12,735 bases of DNA, from positions 1 to 12,735 of the forward strand of contig JBAVFZ010000354.1 in NCBI GenBank assembly GCA_049684495.1, read 5' to 3'. The notes below the pieces were generated by a model, which was not told the origin of the DNA, did not search any database, and worked only from the letters and a program-made list of their open reading frames with translations. Shown here in pieces: positions 1 to 6,294 of this stretch (position 1 is the stretch's first letter; each line of letters begins with the position of its first letter). Made by a program: the position numbers and the translations under genes. The stretch is from JAFGKK01 sp049684495. GTDB taxonomy: Bacteria > Chloroflexota > Anaerolineae > Anaerolineales > RBG-16-64-43.

Positions 1-26
1 CGCCGTGGTTTTTTTTAACACAAAGA

Positions 27-67
27 CACCAAGACACGAAGAATTAATTTTTCTTAGTGTCTTCGTG
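27..67. repeat. Dispersed-type palindromic repeat (hairpin)
   Basis: Two 17-nt arms, CACCAAGACACGAAGAA (27-43) and TTCTTAGTGTCTTCGTG (51-67), pair at 15 of 17 positions around a 7-nt loop. The motif resembles the GTGTCTTCGTGG-type intergenic repeat found in many environmental bacterial genomes; that resemblance is from memory. It lies beyond the 3' end of the CDF gene. No U-run follows the hairpin on either strand, so I do not call it an intrinsic terminator. The rest of 1-158 shows nothing else I can support. Confidence 0.6.
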
Positions 68-158
68 GTTAAAAACCGTCAATTAATTTAAAACCTTGGT
101 CGCCTCCGCCAGGTTCAGGATGTTCACTTGCCGGATGGCGGGAGCCGCGCCTCAAATG

Positions 159-1091
159 TTATTCCGTCTTTTCCGATTCGGCGTGGATGACGCAATACCC
201 GGGGCGCTCGGCGAGGTGGATCCGCTTGTGGACTTCGCCCGCGATCGCATCCGCCCTCTCGATGGTTATGCCCCTCGGAACGAGGATATGCATGACCACG
301 TGGGTTTTTCCGTTGCCGACGATCTCGGCCCGCAGGTTGTGCACGCCGAGCACGCCCGGCACATCCAACGCCGTCGCGCGGATCCGGTCCATGAACTCCT
401 TGCCCGGGGAGCGGCCGAGCAGGAACGAGAGGTTCTCGCGAAACAGGCCGACTCCGTTGACCGCGATGATCGTGGCGACGAAAATGGCCGCGAGCGGATC
501 GGCCTGCGGCCAGCCAAACACGAGGAACACCGTTCCTCCCAGCGCCGCCAGCAACCCCAGTTCATCGTTGATCAATTCCAGAAATTGCGCCTTGGCCGCC
601 GGTCCTTTGGCTTTCCCGCGCATTAAAGACAGGAGCGGGATCCCGGCGATCACCATGGAAACCACAAGCACGCCGAGCGCAAGCGGCAGGTTCTGGTATT
701 CCCGATCGACGGGGTTCAACAGATGCGGTACGGCTTCGCGGAAGAGTTCCAGGCTGGTGAAGGAAATGAAGAGCGTGGCGGCGACGAGCGCGGCGGCGTT
801 CTGGGCGCGCCCGTGGCCGAACATGTGGGTGGAGTCGGCCCCGCGCCGGGAATAGACCGCCGCGATCAGCAGAAATCCGGAAACGAAGATGTCGCTCAGC
901 GTGTGCAGCGATTCGGCCAGCAGCGCCATGACGCCGGACGCGAAATAGGCGGCAAGTTTCAACGCGAAGATCAGAAGATAAAGCCCGAGCGTCAGGCCGA
1001 GGTTCCTTAAATCCTCCGCCGATTCCGCATACTCCGGAAACTCCCGGGCGGGCGGGGTGTTTTTAATTTTTGTCTTGGTCAGGTTTTCCAT
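159..1091 (-). CDS. Cation diffusion facilitator (CDF) family metal transporter
   Basis: This 310-residue inner-membrane protein probably exchanges protons for a divalent metal such as Zn, Fe, Mn or Co; the metal cannot be read from sequence. Membrane segments are visible at about 31-52, 66-82, 99-115, 136-156, 174-195 and 198-215. TM2 carries the CDF half-site H63-x3-D67 (ESLHTLSD), followed by the conserved FGHGR motif at 91-95. In TM5 the usual His-x3-Asp appears as E172-x3-D176 (ELIND), a variant site. QADPLAAIFVA (196-206) is typical of TM6. The C-terminal 80 residues fit the cytoplasmic ZT_dimer domain (DVPGVLGVHNLRAE). The start follows a GGAAGGA about 12 nt upstream, a weak ribosome site. 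A possible -10 (TACAAT) lies at 1140-1135 with no good -35. The family call is secure. Confidence 0.9.
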   Translation of the reverse strand: MENLTKTKIKNTPPAREFPEYAESAEDLRNLGLTLGLYLLIFALKLAAYFASGVMALLAESLHTLSDIFVSGFLLIAAVYSRRGADSTHMFGHGRAQNAAALVAATLFISFTSLELFREAVPHLLNPVDREYQNLPLALGVLVVSMVIAGIPLLSLMRGKAKGPAAKAQFLELINDELGLLAALGGTVFLVFGWPQADPLAAIFVATIIAVNGVGLFRENLSFLLGRSPGKEFMDRIRATALDVPGVLGVHNLRAEIVGNGKTHVVMHILVPRGITIERADAIAGEVHKRIHLAERPGYCVIHAESEKTE

Positions 1092-1205
1092 GCCGGATCG
1101 GATTCCTTCCGCAAGCCAGGGCTGTGGCGGGCGAATTGTACATGGTTCCGGCGGTTATCGGATAGTCTTCCGCCGTTTTTCAAATCCATCGGCGGGAGTG
1201 TTCCG

Positions 1206-1235
1206 CCCGCAGACTCCCCACGGGGGACCTGCGGG
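1206..1235. other. Hairpin just after the methyltransferase stop codon
   Basis: CCCGCAG (1206-1212) pairs with CTGCGGG (1229-1235), and inside it CCCC (1216-1219) pairs with GGGG. On the minus strand it begins one base after the TAA of the upstream gene. No U-tract follows, so it is more likely a 3'-end stabilising stem or a Rho-assisted stop than an intrinsic terminator. The rest of the 145-nt gap up to the CDF start shows only short GC-rich inverted repeats. Confidence 0.4.
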
Positions 1236-1236
1236 T

Positions 1237-2052
1237 TTATCGCGAAGGGAGCCCGCGGGCACGGTGGCGCGCCACGATCACCAGGTCCGGACTGGTTGCC
1301 GGATCGAACGGTTCCCCGCGCGCGGACCCGCACGGTTCGAGGATTTCAAAGCCGGCCTTTTCGAGCGCGGCGGTCAACTCGGCGGCCCGCAGCGGCCACA
1401 GCCGGGTCGAGGAAACCGCCTGGCGCCAATTACCGTTCTTCTCCCGGGAGAGGGTGAGGATGTTGAAGGTGATCGATCCGTCCGTTTCGAAGTCGTAGGA
1501 GCGGATAAACACCCACTCCCGTCCGGCTTCGGCATGACTCTGGGGTTCGAACCAGCGCTCGCGCGCAGACATCACCCGGTCGTAGTTCCGGTTCTGTAGA
1601 ATAAGCAGCCCGCCTTCGGCCAGACAAGCAGCAAAGTCTTCCAGAGCGTCGGAAAGGCCGCTGTAGTCCGGGACGTGGGCGAGGGAGTTGCCGAGGCACA
1701 GCTCCGCATCGAAAGCCGCCTTCCCGAACACGCGATTCATTCCGCCGAAGCCGGCTTGTTCGAACCGGACCCCCACGCCCGCGGCGGCGGCGCTCGCGCG
1801 CGCCTGGGCCAGCATCCCGGCCGAGGGATCCGCCGCGGAGACTTTCCATCCCCGCCGGGCGAACGCGATCGCGTGCTGCCCTGTGCCGGAGGCGGCATCC
1901 AGTACGCGGCGTCCGCCCGCCGCCAGCCGCTGTTCGAGGAACGGCATCTCCGCCGCGAGGCGCGCCGGCCAGTTTACGAACTTATCGTAATCGGTACTCA
2001 GCGCATCGTACATTTCAGGTCTCTGCACTTGCCCGGCTCCTTCCGGGTCCAT
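1237..2052 (-). CDS. Class I SAM-dependent methyltransferase (glycine/sarcosine-type fold)
   Basis: The product is 271 residues from the chosen start. The N-terminal stretch with YDALSTDYDKFVNW (15-28) resembles glycine/sarcosine N-methyltransferase-like proteins. Motif I LDAASGTG is at 51-58 and the acidic SAM-ribose residue is D75 (SAADPSAGM). Later come the LCLGNSLAHV strand and an EGGLLILQNRNYD strand. The substrate is unknown. Three in-frame ATGs exist at 2073, 2052 and 2010; 2052 was chosen because AAGGA lies 5 nt upstream. The gene starts 60 nt after the first PAS gene on the same strand and may be cotranscribed with it. It has no visible tie to arsenic. Confidence 0.85.
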   Translation of the reverse strand: MDPEGAGQVQRPEMYDALSTDYDKFVNWPARLAAEMPFLEQRLAAGGRRVLDAASGTGQHAIAFARRGWKVSAADPSAGMLAQARASAAAAGVGVRFEQAGFGGMNRVFGKAAFDAELCLGNSLAHVPDYSGLSDALEDFAACLAEGGLLILQNRNYDRVMSARERWFEPQSHAEAGREWVFIRSYDFETDGSITFNILTLSREKNGNWRQAVSSTRLWPLRAAELTAALEKAGFEILEPCGSARGEPFDPATSPDLVIVARHRARGLPSR

Positions 2053-2091
2053 GGTTTTCCTTGCGGCCTCCATATAATAAATGTGTCTCCG

Positions 2092-2110
2092 CCGCCGGAT
2101 TGCCCGGCGG
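2092..2110 (-). terminator. Possible weak terminator hairpin after the first PAS gene
   Basis: CCGCCGG (2092-2098) and CCGGCGG (2104-2110) form a perfect 7-bp stem with a 5-nt loop, two nt past the PAS gene stop on the minus strand. The following RNA is only moderately U-rich (ACAUUUAUUAU begins several bases later). It could equally be an attenuating stem before the methyltransferase gene. Confidence 0.3.
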
Positions 2111-2112
2111 GG

Positions 2113-2565
2113 CTAATCGCCCTCGGCCAGAAGCCGGCGTTCCCCCCGCAACGTGCGGATGGCGGTTACGTCCTGGACGACCTCGAGGGTTCCCTGGAAT
2201 TGCCCGCCGGAATCGCGCACGGCGAAGTAACGGATGTGAATGAATCGAGGCTCCGGAGCGCCGCCCTTCATTTGAATCCAGAATTCGGCGGAGTCGCGAA
2301 CGCCGTTGCGGAAATCCTCTAAAATGCGCATGACGAGTTGGACGCTATCCGGATGATGGCAATTCAACACATTGCGGCCGATCACGTCTGGAGCGCGTTC
2401 AAAGATCCGCTCTTTGCCGCCGGTGTAGAAGCGCACATCGTTCCCCTTATCCACAAACGTGATGTCGATGGGCAGGTGGGTCAGGAGCAGGCCGATCTGT
2501 TCCGGCGTGAGCGCCCCGGTCTCCAGGGGGATGGATTCTGCGGATAAAGGAGCGGATTGGTCCAT
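2113..2565 (-). CDS. Stand-alone PAS-domain protein, DUF438 C-terminal type (copy 1)
   Basis: This is a 150-residue soluble protein, almost entirely one PAS domain (about 18-140). It matches, from memory, the C-terminal PAS_10-type domain of DUF438 proteins: LTHLPIDITFVD (29-39), RFYTGGKERIFER, DVIGRNVLNCHHPDSV (60-75), AEFWIQMKG, HIRYFAVRD and LEVVQDVTAI (127-136). The DUF438 and hemerythrin-like regions that normally precede it are absent, and no kinase, DNA-binding or membrane part is present. It is presumably a small-molecule or redox sensor acting through a partner. The start at 2565 is fixed by AAGGAGG 6 nt upstream; an in-frame ATG at 2637 has no ribosome site and lies inside a repeat. 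It aligns without gaps to its neighbour, with 104 of 150 residues identical by hand count. Confidence 0.85.
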   Translation of the reverse strand: MDQSAPLSAESIPLETGALTPEQIGLLLTHLPIDITFVDKGNDVRFYTGGKERIFERAPDVIGRNVLNCHHPDSVQLVMRILEDFRNGVRDSAEFWIQMKGGAPEPRFIHIRYFAVRDSGGQFQGTLEVVQDVTAIRTLRGERRLLAEGD

Positions 2566-2586
2566 GAGGCCTCCTTGGTTTATTGA

Positions 2587-2689
2587 CCGGTCGAGTAGCC
2601 TGAGCGATTTTCCAGGGAGTAGCGAGACCGGTTCCAATAAAAAGATAGGGTCTCGATACGGGCTACGCTTCGCTTCGCCCTACTCGACC
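2587..2689. repeat. Composite palindromic intergenic element (GGTCGAGTAG family)
   Basis: There are two adjacent hairpins. The first runs from CCGGTC (2587-2592) to GACCGG (2626-2631), with an inner CCTG/CAGG pairing. The second has GGTCTCGATACGGGC (2649-2663) facing GCCCTACTCGACC (2677-2689). The same terminal words occur at 3208-3253, upstream of the other PAS gene. This looks like a REP-type mobile palindrome. It fills most of the spacer between the AKR relic and PAS copy 1. Confidence 0.6.
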
Positions 2690-2699
2690 GACCTGCTGA

Positions 2700-2732
2700 C
2701 TACCAGGCATACGCTTTCGGCGCTTCGCCGCC
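2700..2732 (-). pseudogene. C-terminal relic of a second aldo/keto reductase gene
   Basis: Read on the minus strand, 2732-2700 encodes GGEAPKAYAW followed by TAG. The last ten residues of the intact AKR downstream in this window (3384-3416) are identical. The two DNA segments match at 29 of 33 positions, and all four differences are silent (proline, lysine and alanine third positions, and TAA versus TAG). The relic starts one codon after the TGA of PAS copy 2 and is in its reading frame. I infer the stump of a deleted AKR paralogue whose spacer and PAS gene survive next to it. Confidence 0.7.
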
Positions 2733-2735
2733 CAG

Positions 2736-3188
2736 TCATTCACCTTCAGCCAGCAGCCGGCGTTCCCCCTGCAGCTTGCGGATGGCGGTTACGTCCTGGA
2801 CGACCTCGATGGTTCCCTGGAATTGCCCGCCGGAATCGCGCACGGAGAAGTAACGGATGTGGATCAAGCGCGGCTCCGGGGAATCGCCCTTCATCGGAAT
2901 CCAGAATTCGGCCGTGTCGCGGATGCCCGCGTGAAAATCGTCCAGGATGCGCTTGACCCGGTGGACGCTGGCCGGAGGATGGCAGCGCAGTACGCTGCGT
3001 CCGATGACGTCGGGAGTCCGCTGGAATACCCGCATTGCCCCTTCCGTATAGAATCGCACGACATTATCGGCGTCGACGAAGGTCACATCCACGGGCAGGT
3101 GGGTTAGCATCAGGCTGATCTGCATGGCCGTTAGCGCCCCTTGTTGCAGGGGGATGGGTGTGGTGTTGGAAGATGCGGGTTGATTCAT
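2736..3188 (-). CDS. Stand-alone PAS-domain protein, DUF438 C-terminal type (copy 2)
   Basis: This is a 150-residue paralogue of the gene that follows it on the minus strand. The PAS motifs are the same: LTHLPVDVTFVD (29-39), DVIGRSVLRCHPPASV (60-75), AEFWIPMKG, HIRYFSVRD and IEVVQDVTAI. Its CHPP motif matches the form usual in DUF438 proteins, whereas copy 1 has CHHP. Cys69-His70 is shared and could be a ligand or redox site, which is inference. AAGGAG lies 6 nt before the ATG. DNA identity to copy 1 is uneven: 2777-2861 matches 2154-2238 at 83 of 85 bases, while the 5' half is clearly diverged. It ends two bases before the AKR relic. Function is unknown. Confidence 0.85.
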   Translation of the reverse strand: MNQPASSNTTPIPLQQGALTAMQISLMLTHLPVDVTFVDADNVVRFYTEGAMRVFQRTPDVIGRSVLRCHPPASVHRVKRILDDFHAGIRDTAEFWIPMKGDSPEPRLIHIRYFSVRDSGGQFQGTIEVVQDVTAIRKLQGERRLLAEGE

Positions 3189-3207
3189 TAAGTCTCCTTA
3201 TTCTGTT

Positions 3208-3253
3208 GGTCGAGTAGCCCCGCGACGCTTGCGTCGCGGGGCGTATCGAGACC
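3208..3253. repeat. Palindromic intergenic element (GGTCGAGTAG family)
   Basis: GGTCGAGTAG (3208-3217) and the complementary-type end CGTATCGAGACC (3242-3253) flank a 12-bp perfect GC stem, 3217-3228 with 3231-3242. Six T residues follow on the plus strand only, and no plus-strand gene precedes it, so a terminator role is unlikely. It shares terminal words with 2587-2689. It sits about 20 nt before the PAS copy 2 ribosome site. Confidence 0.6.
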
Positions 3254-3271
3254 TTTTTTATGAATCGGATC

Positions 3272-3375
3272 GTGATCTCGCCCGCCCTGGTCGGGCTGGT
3301 CCAGGGATACGCCTGCGAAAATCACGCAGGCTACCCCGGCCCCGCCACGGCGAAGCCGGGGCAGGGCTCGATCAC
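3272..3375. repeat. Nested palindrome cluster after the aldo/keto reductase gene
   Basis: The outer arms are GTGATCTCGCCC (3272-3283) and GGGCTCGATCAC (3364-3375). Inside are three local hairpins: CCCTGG/CCAGGG (3285-3290 and 3301-3306), GCCTGCG/CGCAGGC (3311-3317 and 3325-3331), and CCCCGGC/GCCGGGG (3334-3340 and 3355-3361). It begins nine bases past the AKR stop and could act as its 3' end, though no U-run is present on the minus strand. Confidence 0.5.
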
Positions 3376-3383
3376 CTTTGCAG

Positions 3384-4355
3384 TTACCAGGCATATGCCT
3401 TGGGCGCTTCGCCGCCCGGGCCGGGCCAGATCGCATCGATCTTTTGCAGCGCCGATTCATCGAATTTAATCTCCAGCGCGCGCAGGGCGCCCTCGAGCTG
3501 ATCCAACGTCCGCGGTCCGATGATCGGCGCGGTCACCCCCGGGTTGTGGATCAACCAGGCCAGGGCGGCGTCGGCCGGTTTTTCGCCCAGGTCCTGGCAG
3601 AATTTCTCCCAGGCCTCGAGCTTCGTCCGGTGCTTTTCCATTTCCGCCTGCTGCTTCTCGTCGGCGCGACGGCCTTCCTTTGCTTTCTGAAGCGCGCCAC
3701 CCAGGATCCCTCCGCCGAGCGGACTCCAGGGCAGGATCCCCAGCCCGAATGCGCGGCAGGCCGGGACCACCTCGAGTTCGATCATGCGCGTCATCAGGTT
3801 GTACTTGCTCTGCTCCGAAACCAGTCCGAGAACGTTGTGCGCCCGGGCGGCGGCGTTGGCCTGGGCGATATCCCACGCGGCGAAGTTGCTGCTGCCGACG
3901 TAGAGCACCTTGCCCTGGCCGACCAGCACCTGCATCGCCTGCCAGATTTCCTCCCATGGGGATTCGCGGTCGACATGGTGCATCTGGTAGAGGTCGATGT
4001 GATCGGTTTGCAGCCGGCGCAGGGAACCCTCGCTGGCTTGGCGGATGTGGAGCGCCGAGAGCCGCTGCTCGTTGGGCCAATCCCCCATGTGGCCGAACAC
4101 CTTGGTCGCGAGCACGACCTTTTCCCGCCGGCCGCCGCCCTGGGCGAACCAGCGCCCGATGATCTGCTCGGTCACGCCCTCGCCCACCTTCCAGCCGTAC
4201 ACGTTGGCGGTGTCGAAGAAGTTGATACCCAGCTCAAGCGCCCGGTCCATAATGCGGAATGCGTCCGCTTCGCTTGTGTGCGGGCCGAAGTTCATCGTGC
4301 CCAGGCACAGGCGGCTGACTTTCAGGCCGGTTCTTCCGAGATGCGTGTATTCCAT
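3384..4355 (-). CDS. Aldo/keto reductase
   Basis: This is a 323-residue NAD(P)H-dependent oxidoreductase of the (beta/alpha)8 AKR superfamily, cytosolic, reducing an unidentified aldehyde or ketone. The catalytic tetrad is visible: D48 and Y53 (FDTANVYG), K85 (VVLATK) and H126 (DLYQMHH). GSSNFAAWD and PWSPLGGGILGG are the usual barrel loops, and IIGPRTLDQLEGAL near the C-terminus is the cofactor phosphate-binding region. Length and the end GGEAPKAYAW are typical of the family. The ATG at 4355 has AGGAGG 8 nt upstream, which decides it over an in-frame ATG at 4382. It appears to have its own promoter, and the PAS genes follow on the same strand. A short relic of a second copy lies at 2700-2732. 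Confidence 0.92.
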   Translation of the reverse strand: MEYTHLGRTGLKVSRLCLGTMNFGPHTSEADAFRIMDRALELGINFFDTANVYGWKVGEGVTEQIIGRWFAQGGGRREKVVLATKVFGHMGDWPNEQRLSALHIRQASEGSLRRLQTDHIDLYQMHHVDRESPWEEIWQAMQVLVGQGKVLYVGSSNFAAWDIAQANAAARAHNVLGLVSEQSKYNLMTRMIELEVVPACRAFGLGILPWSPLGGGILGGALQKAKEGRRADEKQQAEMEKHRTKLEAWEKFCQDLGEKPADAALAWLIHNPGVTAPIIGPRTLDQLEGALRALEIKFDESALQKIDAIWPGPGGEAPKAYAW

Positions 4356-4409
4356 AAGATTCCTCCTATTTCTGAAGGGCAAATCGCACTAAACTTGTCC
4401 GGTTATTGA

Positions 4410-4415
4410 ATTATA
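4410..4415 (-). promoter_or_regulatory. Probable -10 box for the aldo/keto reductase
   Basis: A perfect TATAAT reads on the minus strand at 4415-4410, about 55 nt before the start codon. The best -35 candidates 17-18 nt upstream (around 4433-4439) match the consensus at only 3 of 6 bases. The call rests mainly on the -10 and on the gap between this gene and the arsenic operon. Confidence 0.4.
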
Positions 4416-4459
4416 AGCCAGGAGGTGGATTTTATAGAATGACTGACCCGAAGAGCATA

Positions 4460-4540
4460 GACAGGATTTACAGGATTTCACAGGATTGACAGGATGGTTT
4501 TGGGGTTTTAAAAATCCTGAAAAATCCTGTCAATCCTGTC
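4460..4540. repeat. ACAGGATT repeat array forming a long hairpin
   Basis: Four ACAGGATT-like units on the plus strand (about 4461, 4470, 4480 and 4489) face three inverted copies (ATCCTG at 4514, ATCCTGTC at 4524, AATCCTGTC at 4532), with a short loop at about 4496-4510. I recall this unit as a widespread intergenic repeat in environmental bacteria. It overlaps the 3' end of the methyltransferase gene and supplies its last codons and stop. It could close the arsenic operon transcript. Confidence 0.65.
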
Positions 4541-5120
4541 CAATGATTTTGGGCTTTTCCGCGGTGATCCAGGCGGTGTGATTTCCCTTTTCCATGGTTA
4601 CGCGCGCGCCGGGAAAGCGAAACAGGTCGGCGATCCGCCGGGGAGGTAGAAAATGGCTCCGCATCAAGGCCAGTTTCTCCGCGACGGCGATCAACTTGAC
4701 GGCAAAGGAATCCACATCCGGTTCCTCGATCACCAGCCGGCCTCCCGGCCGGAGCACCCGCCAGAGTTCCACCGCGGTTTGCTGCGGACTGAAAACGTGA
4801 TGGAAGGCGTCCACCATCAGGATGCGTTCGAAAAATCCGTCCGGGAACGGCAGCCTTTCGCTGAGCGCGCAAACCGGAAATAACCCTTCCTTTTTCTTCG
4901 CCTCGGCCAGCATCCGCCGGGAAGAATCGGCGACCACGATCCGGCCGGCATGGCCGCGTAAAAATTGCGCCACCCGTCCGGTTCCGCCGCCGGCATCCAG
5001 CAGAGCGCCCGGGACCGGCAAGCCCAGGCGCGCGCACAACTCCCGGGAATCCCCGGGCGGGATTACGCGTTCGTAAAGGGGGGCCAGGATGTCGAAATGA
5101 TCAAGGCGGGGCATAACCAT
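4530..5120 (-). CDS. Class I SAM-dependent methyltransferase at the end of the ars operon
   Basis: This 196-residue UbiE/Methyltransf_11-like protein has motif I LDAGGGTGR at 41-49, the SAM-ribose acid D65 (IVVADSS), the LPFPDGFFERI segment (90-100) and RVLRPGGRLVIEEPD (121-135). Only two cysteines are present (C29, C84) and the protein is short, so it is not a standard arsenite methyltransferase ArsM, which needs several conserved cysteines. It starts 26 nt after acr3. No clear ribosome site precedes the ATG at 5120 or the in-frame ATG at 5114, so coupled translation is likely. The final residues GQD and the TGA are encoded within the ACAGGATT repeat, so the native C-terminus may have been altered. 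Substrate unknown. Confidence 0.8.
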   Translation of the reverse strand: MVMPRLDHFDILAPLYERVIPPGDSRELCARLGLPVPGALLDAGGGTGRVAQFLRGHAGRIVVADSSRRMLAEAKKKEGLFPVCALSERLPFPDGFFERILMVDAFHHVFSPQQTAVELWRVLRPGGRLVIEEPDVDSFAVKLIAVAEKLALMRSHFLPPRRIADLFRFPGARVTMEKGNHTAWITAEKPKIIGQD

Positions 5121-5146
5121 CCAGCATAAGCGCGGCGGATATTCCT

Positions 5147-6241
5147 TCAGGTGGTCGAGAGTCCCGTGTTCTTAAACCATCTCCTCTGCATCCAAAAAGC
5201 GACGTTGACCAGCCCGATCATCACCGGCACTTCCACCAGCGGTCCGATAACCGCCGCAAACGCGGCGCCGGAGTTGATTCCGAAAACCGCCACCGCGACG
5301 GCGATCGCCAGCTCGAAGTTGTTGCTGGCCGCGGTGAACGCCAGCGTGGTCGTCTTCCGGTAATCGGCGCCGACGGCCTTGCCCATCAGGAAACTTACCA
5401 GGAACATCACGACAAAATAAATCAGGAGCGGGATGGCGATCCGCACCACATCCGCGGGCAGCTTGACGATGACCTCGCCTTTCAAGCTGAACATCACCAC
5501 GATGGTGAAGAGCAGGGCGATCAGCGTGAGCGGGCTGATAGCCGGGATGAACCGGTTGTGGTACCAATCCTTCCCTTTGATGCGGATCAGGATGAACCGC
5601 GTCAGGAAACCGGCGAGGAACGGAACTCCAAGATAGATAAATACGCTCCGCGCGATTTCGCCGATGGATATTTGCACGATATTCCCGGCCAGGCCGAATC
5701 CGGTGGGCAACAGGGTGATGAAAAAATAGGCGTAGGCGCTGTAAAACAGCACCTGGAAGATGCTGTTGAACGCCACCAGGCCGGCGGCGTACTCGGTATC
5801 CCCCTTCGCCAGCTCATTCCACACGATCACCATCGCGATGCAGCGCGCCAGGCCGATCAGGATCAGGCCGGTCATGTATTCGGGGTAGCCGCGCAGAAAA
5901 ACGATCGCCAAGATGAACATCAGGATCGGGCCGATCACCCAGTTTTGCACCAGCGACAGCCCCAGCACCTTTTTGTTGCGAAAGACTTCGCCGAGTTCCT
6001 CGTAGCGCACCTTGGCCAGCGGCGGATACATCATCAGGATCAGCCCGACCGCGATGGGTATGCTGGTTGTCCCGATGGAGACGCTGGCATTGAAATCCTT
6101 CACCGCCGCCGGGAGGAAAAAGCCCACCCCGACGCCCACCGCCATGGCCAGGAAAATCCACAGCGTCAGGAAGCGGTCGAGGAAGGAAAGTTTTTTATTC
6201 GGGTTTTGCGCCGCGGCGCGGGTTGAAGCTGTTTCTGACAT
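5147..6241 (-). CDS. acr3: ACR3-family arsenite efflux permease
   Basis: This 364-residue inner-membrane carrier expels As(III), and perhaps Sb(III), using the proton-motive force. About ten hydrophobic segments run from 23 to 352. ACR3 hallmarks are NWVIGPILMF (100-109), LARCIAMVIVWNELAKGD (131-148) with the essential Cys at C134, SNNFELAIAVAVAVFG (306-321) with the conserved E310, and IGPLVEVPVMI. The ATG at 6241 has GGAGG 7 nt upstream, and the reading frame upstream of it is non-coding in character. It sits in an arsenic operon with arsR and arsC, which supports the function. Confidence 0.95.
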   Translation of the reverse strand: MSETASTRAAAQNPNKKLSFLDRFLTLWIFLAMAVGVGVGFFLPAAVKDFNASVSIGTTSIPIAVGLILMMYPPLAKVRYEELGEVFRNKKVLGLSLVQNWVIGPILMFILAIVFLRGYPEYMTGLILIGLARCIAMVIVWNELAKGDTEYAAGLVAFNSIFQVLFYSAYAYFFITLLPTGFGLAGNIVQISIGEIARSVFIYLGVPFLAGFLTRFILIRIKGKDWYHNRFIPAISPLTLIALLFTIVVMFSLKGEVIVKLPADVVRIAIPLLIYFVVMFLVSFLMGKAVGADYRKTTTLAFTAASNNFELAIAVAVAVFGINSGAAFAAVIGPLVEVPVMIGLVNVAFWMQRRWFKNTGLSTT

Positions 6242-6294
6242 GTGGAACCTCCATGGGGGTTTTTTTTCTGTGACAGTCCTTGGGCTTCGCATCG

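Noticed and set aside
2700..2735. Programmed readthrough of the PAS copy 2 TGA into the GGEAPKAYAW tail
   Set aside because: The in-frame tail is better explained as the stump of a deleted AKR gene. PAS copy 1, with the same C-terminus, has no such tail.
3208..3259. Intrinsic terminator (GC stem then six T) on the plus strand
   Set aside because: No plus-strand gene lies upstream, and the T-run is 11 nt from the core stem; the terminal words mark it as a dispersed palindrome.
3378..4409. Plus-strand open frame of 343 codons over the aldo/keto reductase
   Set aside because: It lies antisense to a gene with intact catalytic residues, and its product is rich in Pro, Arg, Gly and His with no recognisable domain: a GC-rich shadow.
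4460..4540. CRISPR array
   Set aside because: Units are about 9-10 bases with no unique spacers, and half are inverted. This is a hairpin-forming repeat.
4530..5120. Arsenite methyltransferase (arsM)
   Set aside because: Too short, and it lacks the conserved cysteines; only general SAM-binding motifs are present.
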